A stretch of DNA of 64,000 nucleotides from positions 434,001-498,000 of the forward strand of contig NZ_SHKR01000011.1 of the NCBI RefSeq assembly GCF_004217145.1, read 5' to 3'. The notes under the pieces are model-generated. The model saw nothing but the letters and a program-made list of their open reading frames with translations, was not told the DNA's origin and did no database searches. Shown in pieces: positions 25,913-34,486 of the stretch (position 1 is the first letter of the stretch; each line of letters begins with the position of its first letter). The translations under genes and the position numbers were made by a program. The DNA comes from Kribbella rubisoli (GTDB taxonomy: Bacteria; Actinomycetota; Actinomycetes; Propionibacteriales; Kribbellaceae).

Positions 25913-26911
25913 ATGACGACGATCTACGACGTCGCGCGTAGGTCGGGGGTATCTCCGGCGACGGTGTCGCGGGTCCTGAGCGGCCGGCGCAATGTCGACC
26001 CCGAGCTGTCCGAGAAGGTCCGCGCCGCGGTCGCCGAACTCGGCTACCGCCCGAACGGCGTCGCCCGGAATCTGCGCAAGTCCTCCACGAACCTGTGGGC
26101 CGTCGTCATCTCCGACATCGAGAACCCGTTCTTCACGTCGTTGGTGCGCGGGCTCGAGGATGTTGCGCAGACCGAGGGGTACCACGTCGTACTGTGCAAT
26201 TCGGACGAGGATCCGGCGAAGGAAGCGGCGTACGCATCGGCCGTGCTGACCGATCAGATGGCGGGGGTGGTGATCTCGCCTACGTCGACCGCCGAGGGCG
26301 TGCAACTGCTGGCGGACGCGAAGATCCCGCTGGTGATGATCGACCGTCGCGTTGAGGGGGTCGAGGCGGACACCGTTCTCGTCGATAACGAGCATGGAGC
26401 GTTTGAGGGGGTCAAACACTTGATCGACGGCGGGTACCAGCGGATCGCGTGCATCACTGGTCCGCGCAAGGTTTCGACTGCCATGGATCGGCTGAGCGGT
26501 TATCGCTCCGCTTTGCGTGCTGGCGGGATCCGGTACGACAAGGATCTTGTGCGGCATGCGGACTTCCGTGAGGCCGGCGGGTACGCCGCCATGGAAAGCC
26601 TGCTCGAGCTGGCCGACCCGCCTGAGGCGTTGTTCGCCACCAACAACCTGATGACCGTCGGCGCGCTGGAATGCCTGGCCCGCAAAGGCCTCCGGGCCCC
26701 CGACGACATCGCAGTCGTCGGCTTCGACGACATCCCCTGGGCCGACCTCGTCGTACCCAGCCTCACCACCGTCGCCCAACCGACGTACGAACTGGGCCGC
26801 ACCGCCGGCATGCTCCTCAAAGACCGCACCACCTCCCCCGGCCGCCCACCCTCCACAGTCACCCTCCGCACCGAGCTCCACATCCGAGCCACCTCAGCCC
26901 CGAAGAAGTAA
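25913..26911 (+). CDS. LacI-family transcriptional regulator
   Basis: 332 residues from ATG 25913 (GGGGAGCGG upstream). The N-terminal HTH and hinge are canonical: TIYDVARRSGVSPATVSRVL and PNGVARNLRK. A periplasmic-binding-like sensor domain follows (IENPFFTSLVRGLEDVA, VVGFDDIPWADLVVPSLTTV). It sits 111 bases after the kinase and probably controls both sides of the 23973-24209 spacer via the two AATCGATT sites. Effector: probably the sugar or its phosphate. Confidence 0.93.
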   Translation: MTTIYDVARRSGVSPATVSRVLSGRRNVDPELSEKVRAAVAELGYRPNGVARNLRKSSTNLWAVVISDIENPFFTSLVRGLEDVAQTEGYHVVLCNSDEDPAKEAAYASAVLTDQMAGVVISPTSTAEGVQLLADAKIPLVMIDRRVEGVEADTVLVDNEHGAFEGVKHLIDGGYQRIACITGPRKVSTAMDRLSGYRSALRAGGIRYDKDLVRHADFREAGGYAAMESLLELADPPEALFATNNLMTVGALECLARKGLRAPDDIAVVGFDDIPWADLVVPSLTTVAQPTYELGRTAGMLLKDRTTSPGRPPSTVTLRTELHIRATSAPKK

Positions 26912-26929
26912 CCGCGGACACCAGCCAAA

Positions 26930-27144
26930 GGACACCGCTTCGCGGCGACAGTTCTTTGGCCGCCTCCGGCGGCGTGCGAGATCGCACCCGCAGGCGCAGG
27001 CCCCGCCGCGGGCAACTGTGGTGACGCGAGGACTGCAGATCGGACACCGCTTCGCGGCGGCTGTCCTTCGGCCGCCTCCGGCGGCGAGCGAGACCGTATC
27101 AGCAGACGAACGCACCGCCGCCAAGCAACTGTGGGGACGCCTCA
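26930..27144 (+). repeat. two tandem copies of a 112-bp GC-rich repeat
   Basis: Copies start at 26930 and 27042. Both begin GGACACCGCTTCGCGGCG, continue with GGCCGCCTCCGGCGGCG and end around CAACTGTGG. The same core occurs, in reverse orientation, three times at 31051-31385. The two blocks bound the accessory island. Confidence 0.75.
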
Positions 27145-27381
27145 GACACGGCTCCGCCCCGACACCTGCTCCGGCCCGCCCCGACATGCCGATCCGGACG
27201 AATGGCAGCGCCGTCTCGCCACGTACTGCGCGATGTGCATCCCAGACGACCGGCAGCCAGGCGCTGGTCGATCTTGGTCACGCCAGCGGTGGGGAAGAGA
27301 ACGCTTCCGGCTTGAAGCACGCGTCGATCACCAGCGCATCCTCCGCCGAACTGCTGTCGAGCAGCGATCTTTCCTCGAGAC
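27145..27381. other. no convincing gene
   Basis: Between the repeat block and the DUF4265-like gene I see only short unsupported frames. On the minus strand a stretch ending near 27280 reads SAEDALVIDACFKPEAF, which could be a gene remnant but has no start or neighbours. Confidence 0.4.
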
Positions 27382-27873
27382 TCAGACACGGAAGCTAGCG
27401 ACGTCACTCCACTCCCAGTACAGGCGATCCGCCGCCTCTTCGCCATCAAAGTAGTCCATGATGGCCTCCGCGTCGGCGCCGAGCGGCACGTCGATCGCCA
27501 CGTGCCGATCACCACTCCACTCGAACAGCAGTCCCGCACGCGAAACCCGAGCATCGATCTCTGCCTTGACTACGCGGATCTCCCCCGCATCCAGTTCCGC
27601 GATCAATGCCCTCAACGCTCGACTCCCAGAAGGATTGACGAGCTCGATCACGGCACTCTCAGCCGACAGCCGCACCGTGTCTCGCAAGGCCAGACCGTAG
27701 GCCCGGAACGGGATACAACACAGAACGGCCTCGCCGTCATCGCCGATCCGTCGCAGCCAAACCTGCTCCACCTGACCTTCGAATTCGAACGGAGCAAGAT
27801 CAATCCGTGCAATGTAATTACTCTCACCACGAAGCGCGGGCTCGTCGTGCACGATGAAACTGATCGCATCCAC
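27382..27873 (-). CDS. DUF4265-like protein, possible immunity protein
   Basis: 163 residues, no signal or membrane segment. The order VHDEPALRGESNYIARIDL, then QVWLRRIGDDGEAVLCCIPFRAYGLALRDTV resembles DUF4265 proteins as I remember them. Acidic and compact. It is the last of several small minus-strand genes between inverted-orientation repeat blocks. A role as an immunity protein is inference from this setting. Base composition looks lower in GC than the flanks. Confidence 0.6.
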   Translation of the reverse strand: MDAISFIVHDEPALRGESNYIARIDLAPFEFEGQVEQVWLRRIGDDGEAVLCCIPFRAYGLALRDTVRLSAESAVIELVNPSGSRALRALIAELDAGEIRVVKAEIDARVSRAGLLFEWSGDRHVAIDVPLGADAEAIMDYFDGEEAADRLYWEWSDVASFRV

Positions 27874-27986
27874 CTTGACAGACGTCCTCTCCAGCTAGAA
27901 GTTGCCTTTGGACAGCGGCATGACCGCCGGCACCTGCGGCCGTATGCAGGCTTGAGCGTCCTTGCGGGTCGGGCCTTGTGTGCTGT
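27874..27986 (-). other. possible C-terminal coding fragment ahead of the DUF4265-like gene
   Basis: On the minus strand a frame ends ...CIRPQVPAVMPLSKGNF and stop about 20 bases before the DUF4265-like start. It has no start codon of its own and may be the detached tail of an older gene. Confidence 0.25.
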
Positions 27987-28454
27987 TCATCGCACCAGCG
28001 CGGCTCCGCGGCAGATGTTCGAAACCCTCGTGAATTGGCGATCAGGACAGAGCGATGAGTTTGCGTCACGGCCGCTCGATGCCCAACTGCGGATCATGGC
28101 TGCCAGCGCGAGCGCCGCCGAGCGTCCGACTTCTGGCCACCGTGGATCCGCCATGAAGACACTCGCACCTACATCGCCATGCTCGGCGAGCAACGCATCG
28201 AGGAGCCGCCCGAGAGTTCGGAGTCGCCCGATCTCGTCTCCTGGCACCAGCACGGTCCCTATCGAGTCTGCCGGATCAGGGAGCACAGCTGTGTCGTCGT
28301 ACAAGACATGGACGTGGTAGTCGAAATCGTCGTACTGCCCGGGCAGGAACCCTTCGCCGCGGATCCATGCGCGCTCTTGATACTCAGCGTCGGACAAGAC
28401 AGCAAGCGAGTCCAGCACGTCACGCCGCATCCGCTGAAACCGGACCACATCCAT
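27987..28454 (-). CDS. SCO4402-like small protein, possible immunity protein
   Basis: 155 residues. MRRDVLDSLAVLSDAEYQER, then DDFDYHVHVLYDDTAVLPDP and LGRLLDALLAEHGD resemble the SCO4402-type proteins of streptomycetes (recognised from memory). The last about 35 residues do not look like the family and may come from a frameshift or replaced 3' end. The ATG lies just after a frame ending MKRAGGG on the same strand. Function unknown. Confidence 0.55.
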   Translation of the reverse strand: MDVVRFQRMRRDVLDSLAVLSDAEYQERAWIRGEGFLPGQYDDFDYHVHVLYDDTAVLPDPADSIGTVLVPGDEIGRLRTLGRLLDALLAEHGDVGASVFMADPRWPEVGRSAALALAAMIRSWASSGRDANSSLCPDRQFTRVSNICRGAALVR

Positions 28455-28576
28455 TCAGCCTCCGCCAGCTCTCTTCATCTCACGGCTTGCCGTCGGATCG
28501 AGGACGTAGAACCCCATGCGTCTCACAGCAGTTGTCCTCGCTGCGGCGGTAGACACAGTTGTCGTCAACTGGTCGA

Positions 28577-28921
28577 TCACACAAGCCATGAGTCGACCTC
28601 TCTGAGGGAAGGCCCGAGCAACTGCCGGAGAGCCGAGCCCGGTTGGCCTGGGTCCGGGATCATCTCGACACCGCTGACCGCGATCAGCCCACGCACATCC
28701 TCCGGGCCGCGCAAGTACTCGCGTTCAAGCCAATTGAGGATCGAGCTACAGATGTCCCGATCTGAGTCGACGCGGGCAGCAAGCCAACGCACGACATCGG
28801 CCAGCACGAGGTGCGGAAGGATCTCGCCTTCGTTGTCCTCCAGGTGCTCCGCCAGGACCGGAGTGAGCTCCCGGTACTCGTCAACCAGCGCGCCGATGGC
28901 AGCCACGGTGCTGGCACTCAC
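28577..28921 (-). CDS. small DUF7674-like protein, possible immunity protein
   Basis: 114 residues, acidic and helical: LVDEYRELTPVLAEHLEDNEGEILPHLVLADVVRWLAAR, then ILNWLEREYLRG. The pattern resembles proteins now placed in DUF7674, but I recall that only loosely. No signal peptide. It lies among other small minus-strand genes in the repeat-bounded island. Its ATG overlaps the stop of a doubtful 64-residue frame (28918-29112). Confidence 0.6.
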   Translation of the reverse strand: MSASTVAAIGALVDEYRELTPVLAEHLEDNEGEILPHLVLADVVRWLAARVDSDRDICSSILNWLEREYLRGPEDVRGLIAVSGVEMIPDPGQPGSALRQLLGPSLREVDSWLV

Positions 28922-29112
28922 GGGCGCCCCGCGAGTTCATCAGCGGACCTTTGTGCGACCGTAGCGTTCTCGGTCCGGATCCCATCCATGGTTGCGCGGT
29001 CCCAACTCGGTTCGGATTGGCCATGCCCCTTGCGGAGGTTGTCGACGAGGTTCCAGAACCCGGTACTCCGACATGCGGAGTCGAGCCCCCCTCTTGAATC
29101 TACAGTCGCCAC
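28918..29112 (-). CDS. doubtful 64-residue frame, possible gene remnant
   Basis: The frame contains STGFWNLVDNLRKGHG and overlaps the next start by four bases (ATGA), which hints at translation. Another frame of the same stretch is also open and ends HGWDPDRERYGRTKVR. I recognise neither; at least one is spurious and both may be remnants. Confidence 0.25.
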   Translation of the reverse strand: MATVDSRGGLDSACRSTGFWNLVDNLRKGHGQSEPSWDRATMDGIRTENATVAQRSADELAGRP

Positions 29113-29137
29113 GAGTGATTGTCCGGCAGCGGTTGGG

Positions 29138-29445
29138 TCAATCGCCCAGGAAGCGCAGCTCGGACGCCGGGCTAAGGCTGCCCTTCTCGCAGAGGGCGAC
29201 GAGCTTCTCCAGCAAGGGGCGAGCTTGCTCCAGAGCGCCCGGCGCGAGGCGCCGCACCTCGTCCGCTAGCGCGCCCAACTCCTCCCCCCTCGAACAGCTC
29301 GTCGCCAAAGGGATCTACGCGCCCGAGCAGCGGGGTAACCTGCCCCCCCTTCGTCATCCCGAAGGGATGCCTCGACGTAGTCCCACCACTCCTCAGCCCC
29401 GTCGACCAGGTGGCCGTTGATCCAAAGCTGAATTTGGACCGCCAT
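29138..29445 (-). pseudogene. frameshifted small gene, immunity-like family
   Basis: From ATG 29445 the frame reads MAVQIQLWINGHLVDGAEEW and WDYVEASLRDDEGGQVTPLL, then GDELFEG. At a run of six C on the plus strand (29284-29289) the sensible frame changes and continues EELGALADEVRRLAPGALEQ, LLEKLVALCEKG and SPASELRFLGD before the stop at 29138. Removing one base restores a protein of about 101 residues. It is either a slipped-strand mutation or an assembly error. Confidence 0.7.
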
Positions 29446-29472
29446 CGCGATCAGCCCCCAGACTCTTCATCT

Positions 29473-29724
29473 CTATGTCGCTGCGCCGCCTGCGCCGTCA
29501 GCCGGAACGGTGGTGGGCACCAACCAACCAGCCAGGAGGTCCATTACATCGAGGACCTTGTCCTCGTTTGCGGGTGAGACCAGCCCTCGGATCTGCTCCA
29601 AGTCCTCCAGAACGGCGTCGGTGGTGGCCTCATCCAGCATGCACTTGACGACGGCTCGGAGACGGTCGCGGCCTTCGGGGTGCTCCACGTCGGCCAGCAG
29701 TTGGTCTCGGCGTTCGGTGGCCAC
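29473..29724 (-). CDS. small acidic helical protein, unknown
   Basis: 83 residues, mostly helix-forming and acidic: TERRDQLLADVEHPEGRDRL, then EDLEQIRGLVSPANEDKVLD and VMDLLAGWLVP. No membrane segment. First gene of the minus-strand group in the repeat-bounded island. I recognise no family. Confidence 0.5.
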   Translation of the reverse strand: MATERRDQLLADVEHPEGRDRLRAVVKCMLDEATTDAVLEDLEQIRGLVSPANEDKVLDVMDLLAGWLVPTTVPADGAGGAAT

Positions 29725-29825
29725 AGATGAATTTAGTCACGAACATGCCAGCTCTCCGGATGCTACGTTCGTGGAGGGAAACCCTTAGGAGCCCCCCGTC
29801 GGGATGAGTCTGAGAAGGCTCTCGG

Positions 29826-30878
29826 ATGAGGGTGGTGGGTTTGGTGGGCGTTGGTTCGGGCGGTGGTTGGCAGGAATTGGGGGCCGCGGAGGTTGGGCGG
29901 CGGTTGGGGTTGGCTGCTGGGGTGGTGGAGCGGCTCTCGTCTGTTTGTGGGGTGGGTGGGCCGGAGGTGGTGCTGCCGTCCGATGAGGGTGTGGGACGGC
30001 TGTGCGGGAGGTTGGGGATCGAGCGGGTTGATCGGGACTCGTTGCTGGATGCGCGGCCCGATGCGGTTCGCCAGCCTGAGCTTTGGTGGGTGCTCAGCTG
30101 TTCTTATCGGCTGTTGCTGGCGCAGATGGGGCAGCGGCGGCGGGGAAATCCTGCTTGGGCGGCGTTGCCGGACGAGACCGGGTCCGTCGGGCGGCACTTG
30201 TTCGTGTGGGCGTTCCTGGCGGTTGTACCGCATGTGCGTGACTATCACGCGACGATCGGGCTCAGCGACGACGAGTCGTGGGATTCATTGCTGGCGCTCG
30301 GCGAGGAGTTGGCTTTGTCGCGACGGCTCACTGGACGGGCGGGGTTGGACGCGACGTGGGGTTTGCCGATGGTGTTCACGGGGGTTGGGTTCAGGCTGGG
30401 GCGGTTGGCGTTCGAGCGGGAACCACGCCGTACCGATGGGGATGCCAACGATTTTCTTCGGGCCGGCGAGAGTGCGTTGAACACGCATGTGCCGGCCAGC
30501 GGCGAGCCGTTGAGTGAGGCTGCGTGCGATGCGTCGTTCGGTCGGGCTGCCGAGGTTGTCGAGCAGTTCGCCGAGAAGGTGGTTGGGTTCGCTTGTCATT
30601 CATGGCTGATGGACACGCAGCTGGCGGAGTACCTTCCGGCGTCGTCGAACATCATGCGGTTTCAACGTCGCTTCAGTCGGTTCGGCGAGCGGGTCGAGGC
30701 CGATTGGGCGCCGCTCGAGCATGTGTTCCATCGGCGGTACGACGGACCGCGTGTGCCTGCGTCTCTACTGGACGAGCTGCCGCAGCGGACCACGCTGGAA
30801 CGCGCAATCGTGAGTCATTTGCGGCGGGACGGTCACTGGTACAACCAGACCGGGTGGATCCGCATCGTCGCGCGCTGA
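29826..30878 (+). CDS. acyltransferase with GNAT_C-type domain
   Basis: 350 residues. Middle segment VPHVRDYHATIGLSDDESWDSLLALGEEL and then GLPMVFTGVGFRLGRLAFER match the N-acyltransferase helical domain; the C-terminal part HVPASGEPLSEAACDASFGR followed by CHSWLMDTQLAEYLPASSNI and MRFQRRFS is the GNAT_C type. A shorter paralog lies at 56980-57804. The N-terminus is very rich in G and V and may start later. It lies inside the repeat-bounded island on the opposite strand to the small genes. Confidence 0.75.
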   Translation: MRVVGLVGVGSGGGWQELGAAEVGRRLGLAAGVVERLSSVCGVGGPEVVLPSDEGVGRLCGRLGIERVDRDSLLDARPDAVRQPELWWVLSCSYRLLLAQMGQRRRGNPAWAALPDETGSVGRHLFVWAFLAVVPHVRDYHATIGLSDDESWDSLLALGEELALSRRLTGRAGLDATWGLPMVFTGVGFRLGRLAFEREPRRTDGDANDFLRAGESALNTHVPASGEPLSEAACDASFGRAAEVVEQFAEKVVGFACHSWLMDTQLAEYLPASSNIMRFQRRFSRFGERVEADWAPLEHVFHRRYDGPRVPASLLDELPQRTTLERAIVSHLRRDGHWYNQTGWIRIVAR

Positions 30879-31050
30879 GGGTTGGCGGCAACCTGCTGGG
30901 GTCGCGCGGATGCGCTGAGCGTCGGGGGGAGCGCTGCGCGATGTGCCTCGCAGGACCGACCGTACGGGCGTGGTTTGCGGCGGGGCGGACGCATGCGTTC
31001 CACACCAGCGGGCCGCGTGGTGCGCTGAGCCGACGATGCAGTGCGCGCGT
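30879..31050. other. no gene seen
   Basis: GC-rich spacer between the acyltransferase stop and the tandem repeat block. I see no supported frame or clear terminator. Confidence 0.5.
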
Positions 31051-31385
31051 CAGCGGAGCCGGCAGATAAGGTTCCGCCGCGAAGCGATGTCCTCTCTCGT
31101 CCGGTGGAGCCCGCCGGCCAGGGCAGATCCGACATGCCGCCCGCAACAGTTGAGCGCGCGGACCGCGTGGACGTGTCGATACGGTCCGCGCGCCGGCGGA
31201 GCCGGCCAATTAGACAGCCGCCGCGAAGCGGTGTCCTTTCCTCCGGTCGTACCCGCCGGCCAGGGCAGGTCCGACATACATCCCGCAACAGTTGAGCGCG
31301 CGGACGGCGTGGATGTGTCGATGCGCTCCGCGCGCCGGCGGAGCCGGGCAACAAGACAGCGGCCGCGGAGCGGTGTCCTTTGGTC
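31051..31385 (-). repeat. tandem repeat of about 142 bp, two full copies and one partial
   Basis: Units start at 31051, 31194 and 31336. Full units share GCAACAGTTGAGCGCGCGGA and GAGCCGG; every unit contains a variant of CCGCCGCGAAGCGGTGTCC, the reverse complement of the core of the repeats at 26930-27144. GACCGTATC and CAACTGT words are also shared between the two blocks. Confidence 0.75.
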
Positions 31386-31395
31386 GGTGTGCGGG

Positions 31396-34300
31396 TTAGT
31401 TGAGGAGTTCTATTTGGGTGAGGGGGGTGGGGGTGGGGAAGGTTAGGCGGTAGTGCTGGAACGTGGCGGGGTTGGGGATGGTGAAGGGGCGGGTTTGGCG
31501 GGGCCAAGGGAAGGTCTGGTTGGTGCGGGTGTCCAGGGCGGTCCAGGTGGTGCCGTCGGGCGAGCCCTCTAGGTGCCAGGTGGTGGGGGCGGCTCCAGAG
31601 GCGGGTGAGGTGAGGGTGTAGAGGGTGGGGGTCGCGGGTGACGGGAGCGTCCAGCTGACGGTCTCGACCTCGGTGGAGGTCGTCGAGGTGTCGTCGAACA
31701 AGGGGTTGTTGGGGTCGCGGGGGATCAGGTCGACTAGTGGGGTGGGGATGGCGTCGTCGAGGGTCAGGGCCGGCGGGGAGTCCAGGGTGGCCCAGTCTGA
31801 CGGGGTGGCGCCGAGGGTGAAGTCCAGGTGCTCGGCTGCAGCCAGTTCGGCGGCGGTGATGGATGCTGTGGGCAACGGTTTGCCGTCGACCAGGACGTCC
31901 TGGACGTAAGGGTTTTCGACCCCGGAGGCGGTGACGGTCAAGGGTCGGCCGCCGAGGGGTGTGACCACTGTGCGAGGGAAGAGCGGCGAGCCGATGGCGT
32001 AGTCGGGGGCGCCCACGCGGAGGGGGTAGAGGCCTAGCGCGGCGAAGAGGTACCAGGCTGACATTTCGCCGTTGTCCTCGTCGCCGGGGTAGCCCTGGCC
32101 GATTTGTTCGCCGACGTACAGGCGGTCGAGGACCTCGCGGACGATTGCCTGCGTCTTGTGCGGGGCGCCGGCGTAGTTGTACATCCAGGCGATGTGATGG
32201 GCGGGCTGGTTGCTGAAGCCGAACTGGCCCATGCGGACGGCCTGGGCCTCGAGCATCTCGTGGATGACGATCGAGTACGTGCCCTTCTTCACGGCCAGTT
32301 CCGGCGTGGAGAAGAACGCATCGAGTTTGGCTTCGAGGCCGCGTGGGCCGCCGTACAGGTTGGCGAGGCCGCGTGGGTCGTGGGCGACGTGGAAGGCGAA
32401 GTTCCAGCCGTCGGTTTCGGTGAAGTCGCCGCCCCACTCCTCGGGATCGAAGTCGGCAGGTGACTTGGCGAAGGTCCCGTCCGCCAGGCGACCCTGGAAG
32501 AAGTTCACCGCCGGGTCGAACAGCAGGACGTAGTTCAGCGAGCGGCGGCGCAGGTACTCCGCTTCCTCCAACAACTGCGAACGCCGATCAGGAAACACCT
32601 CAGACAGCTGCAACGCCATAGACGCGAGCCCGAAGTCGTTCAGGTACGCCTCGAGCGACCACGACACGCTTTCCTCGGTGTCCGTGCTCACGTAACCGGC
32701 GAAGAACCCTGTCTCCACGCCCTTGCGCCCGACCTCGGTCGCCTCCGGCGCGACGGTCGCGTTCCGGAGCCCGGCGTCGTACGTCGCCAACGGGTCCGGC
32801 AACTCGACGCCCTTGAGATACGCGTCGGCGAACGACACGTCCGAACTCGTCCCGGTCATGCAGTCGGCGTACCCGGGCGAGGACCACCGCGCGATCCATC
32901 CGCCGTCGCGGTACTGCTGCACGAACCCGTTGACCAGCTCGCCGGTCAACGCCGGATAGAAGAACGCGTACGCCGGCCACGCGGTCCGGTACGTGTCCCA
33001 GAACCCGCTGTTCACATACATCTTGCCTGGCTTCACAACAGCATTCGACAACCGATCGGTCGCCGTACCGTCGACAGGAAGCACCGGGCTCGCATACACG
33101 TACGACGGCTCGTCCAGCGTTCCTGAGTTCTCGAAGTGCGAGTTCGGGTAGAGGTTGAGCCGGTACAGGTTGCCGTACACGGTCCGCAGCTGCGGCGGCG
33201 TCGCGCCCTCCGGCCGGATGACCGCGAGTCGCTCGTTCCACGCGGCGTTGGCCGCGGCCTGGATCTCCTCGAACGTCCCGCCGAGCTCCAGCGACAGGTT
33301 GTGTCGCGCCTGGTCGACCCCGATGAAGGACGTTGCCATCCGCAACGTCACCTGAGGTACGTCGAAGCTCGCGGCCCGCGCGTTCTCGCGACCGCCGGAC
33401 GCAGGACCGAAACCGATCGGTTCAATCGAGAACTCGCCGTAGCAGAACATCCGCGTCCGCCCGAACTCCGCCCCGTTCTCGACCCAGCCCGCGAGCGCGG
33501 TCCCGTCGTACGAGAAAGCGCCGTTCTCGTCGATCGTGTCGAAGACCAGGTGCCGCCCCGCAGCGTCGGCCGGGAACGTGAAGCGGAAGATCGCGCCGTG
33601 GTCGGTCGGCGCGAGCTCCGCGCGTACGCCGTTCGCGAGCGCGACCGAGTAGAGGTCCGGCCGCGCGACCTCGTCGTCGTGGCTGAAGGCAACCGCTCGC
33701 TCGACAGGATCGCCCAACGGCGAGGCCGCCGCGACCGGCATGATCGTGAGCTGATCGCGATCGCCCATCCACGGACTCGGCTGGTGCGAGAACGTGAGGC
33801 CCTGCAACTCGGGGCGGTTGTCCGCGTTGTTGGCGCGGTGGTACTCGTACGGCCAGCGGTACGTCGACGCGTTGGTCACCGGGGTGAGGAAGTTGAACCC
33901 GTTCGGCCAGGCGGTGATGGGCAGCGTGTTGCCGCGCGAGAAGTCGTGGCTGGCGTTCGAACCGCGGCGGGTGTCGACGTACGCCGCAAGGTCCGTGCCG
34001 TCCGGCTCGACCGGCGCCGGCCCGACCTCGACGTCGTCGATCCACCCGACGAACGCATGCCCCGCCTCAGGCGCATCCACCACGAGCAGCACGTCCGCGA
34101 TCGTCTTCCCGGCGTACGCGGTCAGATCAACCTGCACGTCGTTCCACTGGTCGGCGTACAGGATCTTCGCCGAACCCTGCCCCGCCGCATCGGCCGGCTT
34201 CCCGTACTGATCAACCCCCGCCGACCGCGCCCCGTCCGCGAAAACCAACTCCACCGCGACATAGGTAGCCGAGTAGCTCAGCTCCGCATCCAGCTCCGGA

Positions 34301-34470
34301 TAGACCTTGTACCGCAACCGGTCACCGGCCTGGACCACTCCCCCGACCCCCGGCAGCACAACCTCCTGCCTCCCGCCGGAAGTCCCGGAGTACCGAGTCC
34401 CCTCCACACTGCTGAACCCAGCCCGCGCACTGGTCGGTCCACCTGGTCCACCACCGGTCTCAATGATCAC
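31396..34470 (-). CDS. GH92 family glycosyl hydrolase (alpha-mannosidase)
   Basis: 1024 residues. After about 150 residues of a galactose-binding-like domain comes YVDTRRGSNASHDFSRGNTL, PITAWPNGFNFLTPVT, FSHQPSPWMGDRDQL and, late, GYPGDEDNGEMSAWYLFAAL with GLYPLRVG, all strong GH92 signatures including the acid-rich metal/catalytic region. GH92 enzymes are calcium-dependent exo-alpha-mannosidases. No signal peptide is visible after the GTG at 34470, so it looks cytoplasmic, unless the start is wrong. The tail (last about 100 residues) is a further discoidin-like domain. It follows the epimerase gene by 16 bases. Confidence 0.9.
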   Translation of the reverse strand: MIIETGGGPGGPTSARAGFSSVEGTRYSGTSGGRQEVVLPGVGGVVQAGDRLRYKVYPELDAELSYSATYVAVELVFADGARSAGVDQYGKPADAAGQGSAKILYADQWNDVQVDLTAYAGKTIADVLLVVDAPEAGHAFVGWIDDVEVGPAPVEPDGTDLAAYVDTRRGSNASHDFSRGNTLPITAWPNGFNFLTPVTNASTYRWPYEYHRANNADNRPELQGLTFSHQPSPWMGDRDQLTIMPVAAASPLGDPVERAVAFSHDDEVARPDLYSVALANGVRAELAPTDHGAIFRFTFPADAAGRHLVFDTIDENGAFSYDGTALAGWVENGAEFGRTRMFCYGEFSIEPIGFGPASGGRENARAASFDVPQVTLRMATSFIGVDQARHNLSLELGGTFEEIQAAANAAWNERLAVIRPEGATPPQLRTVYGNLYRLNLYPNSHFENSGTLDEPSYVYASPVLPVDGTATDRLSNAVVKPGKMYVNSGFWDTYRTAWPAYAFFYPALTGELVNGFVQQYRDGGWIARWSSPGYADCMTGTSSDVSFADAYLKGVELPDPLATYDAGLRNATVAPEATEVGRKGVETGFFAGYVSTDTEESVSWSLEAYLNDFGLASMALQLSEVFPDRRSQLLEEAEYLRRRSLNYVLLFDPAVNFFQGRLADGTFAKSPADFDPEEWGGDFTETDGWNFAFHVAHDPRGLANLYGGPRGLEAKLDAFFSTPELAVKKGTYSIVIHEMLEAQAVRMGQFGFSNQPAHHIAWMYNYAGAPHKTQAIVREVLDRLYVGEQIGQGYPGDEDNGEMSAWYLFAALGLYPLRVGAPDYAIGSPLFPRTVVTPLGGRPLTVTASGVENPYVQDVLVDGKPLPTASITAAELAAAEHLDFTLGATPSDWATLDSPPALTLDDAIPTPLVDLIPRDPNNPLFDDTSTTSTEVETVSWTLPSPATPTLYTLTSPASGAAPTTWHLEGSPDGTTWTALDTRTNQTFPWPRQTRPFTIPNPATFQHYRLTFPTPTPLTQIELLN

Positions 34471-34486
34471 GGCGCAATGTTACGTA

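Noticed and set aside
26930..31385. CRISPR array
   Set aside because: Repeat units are over 100 bp and directly adjacent, with no short regular spacers and no cas genes.
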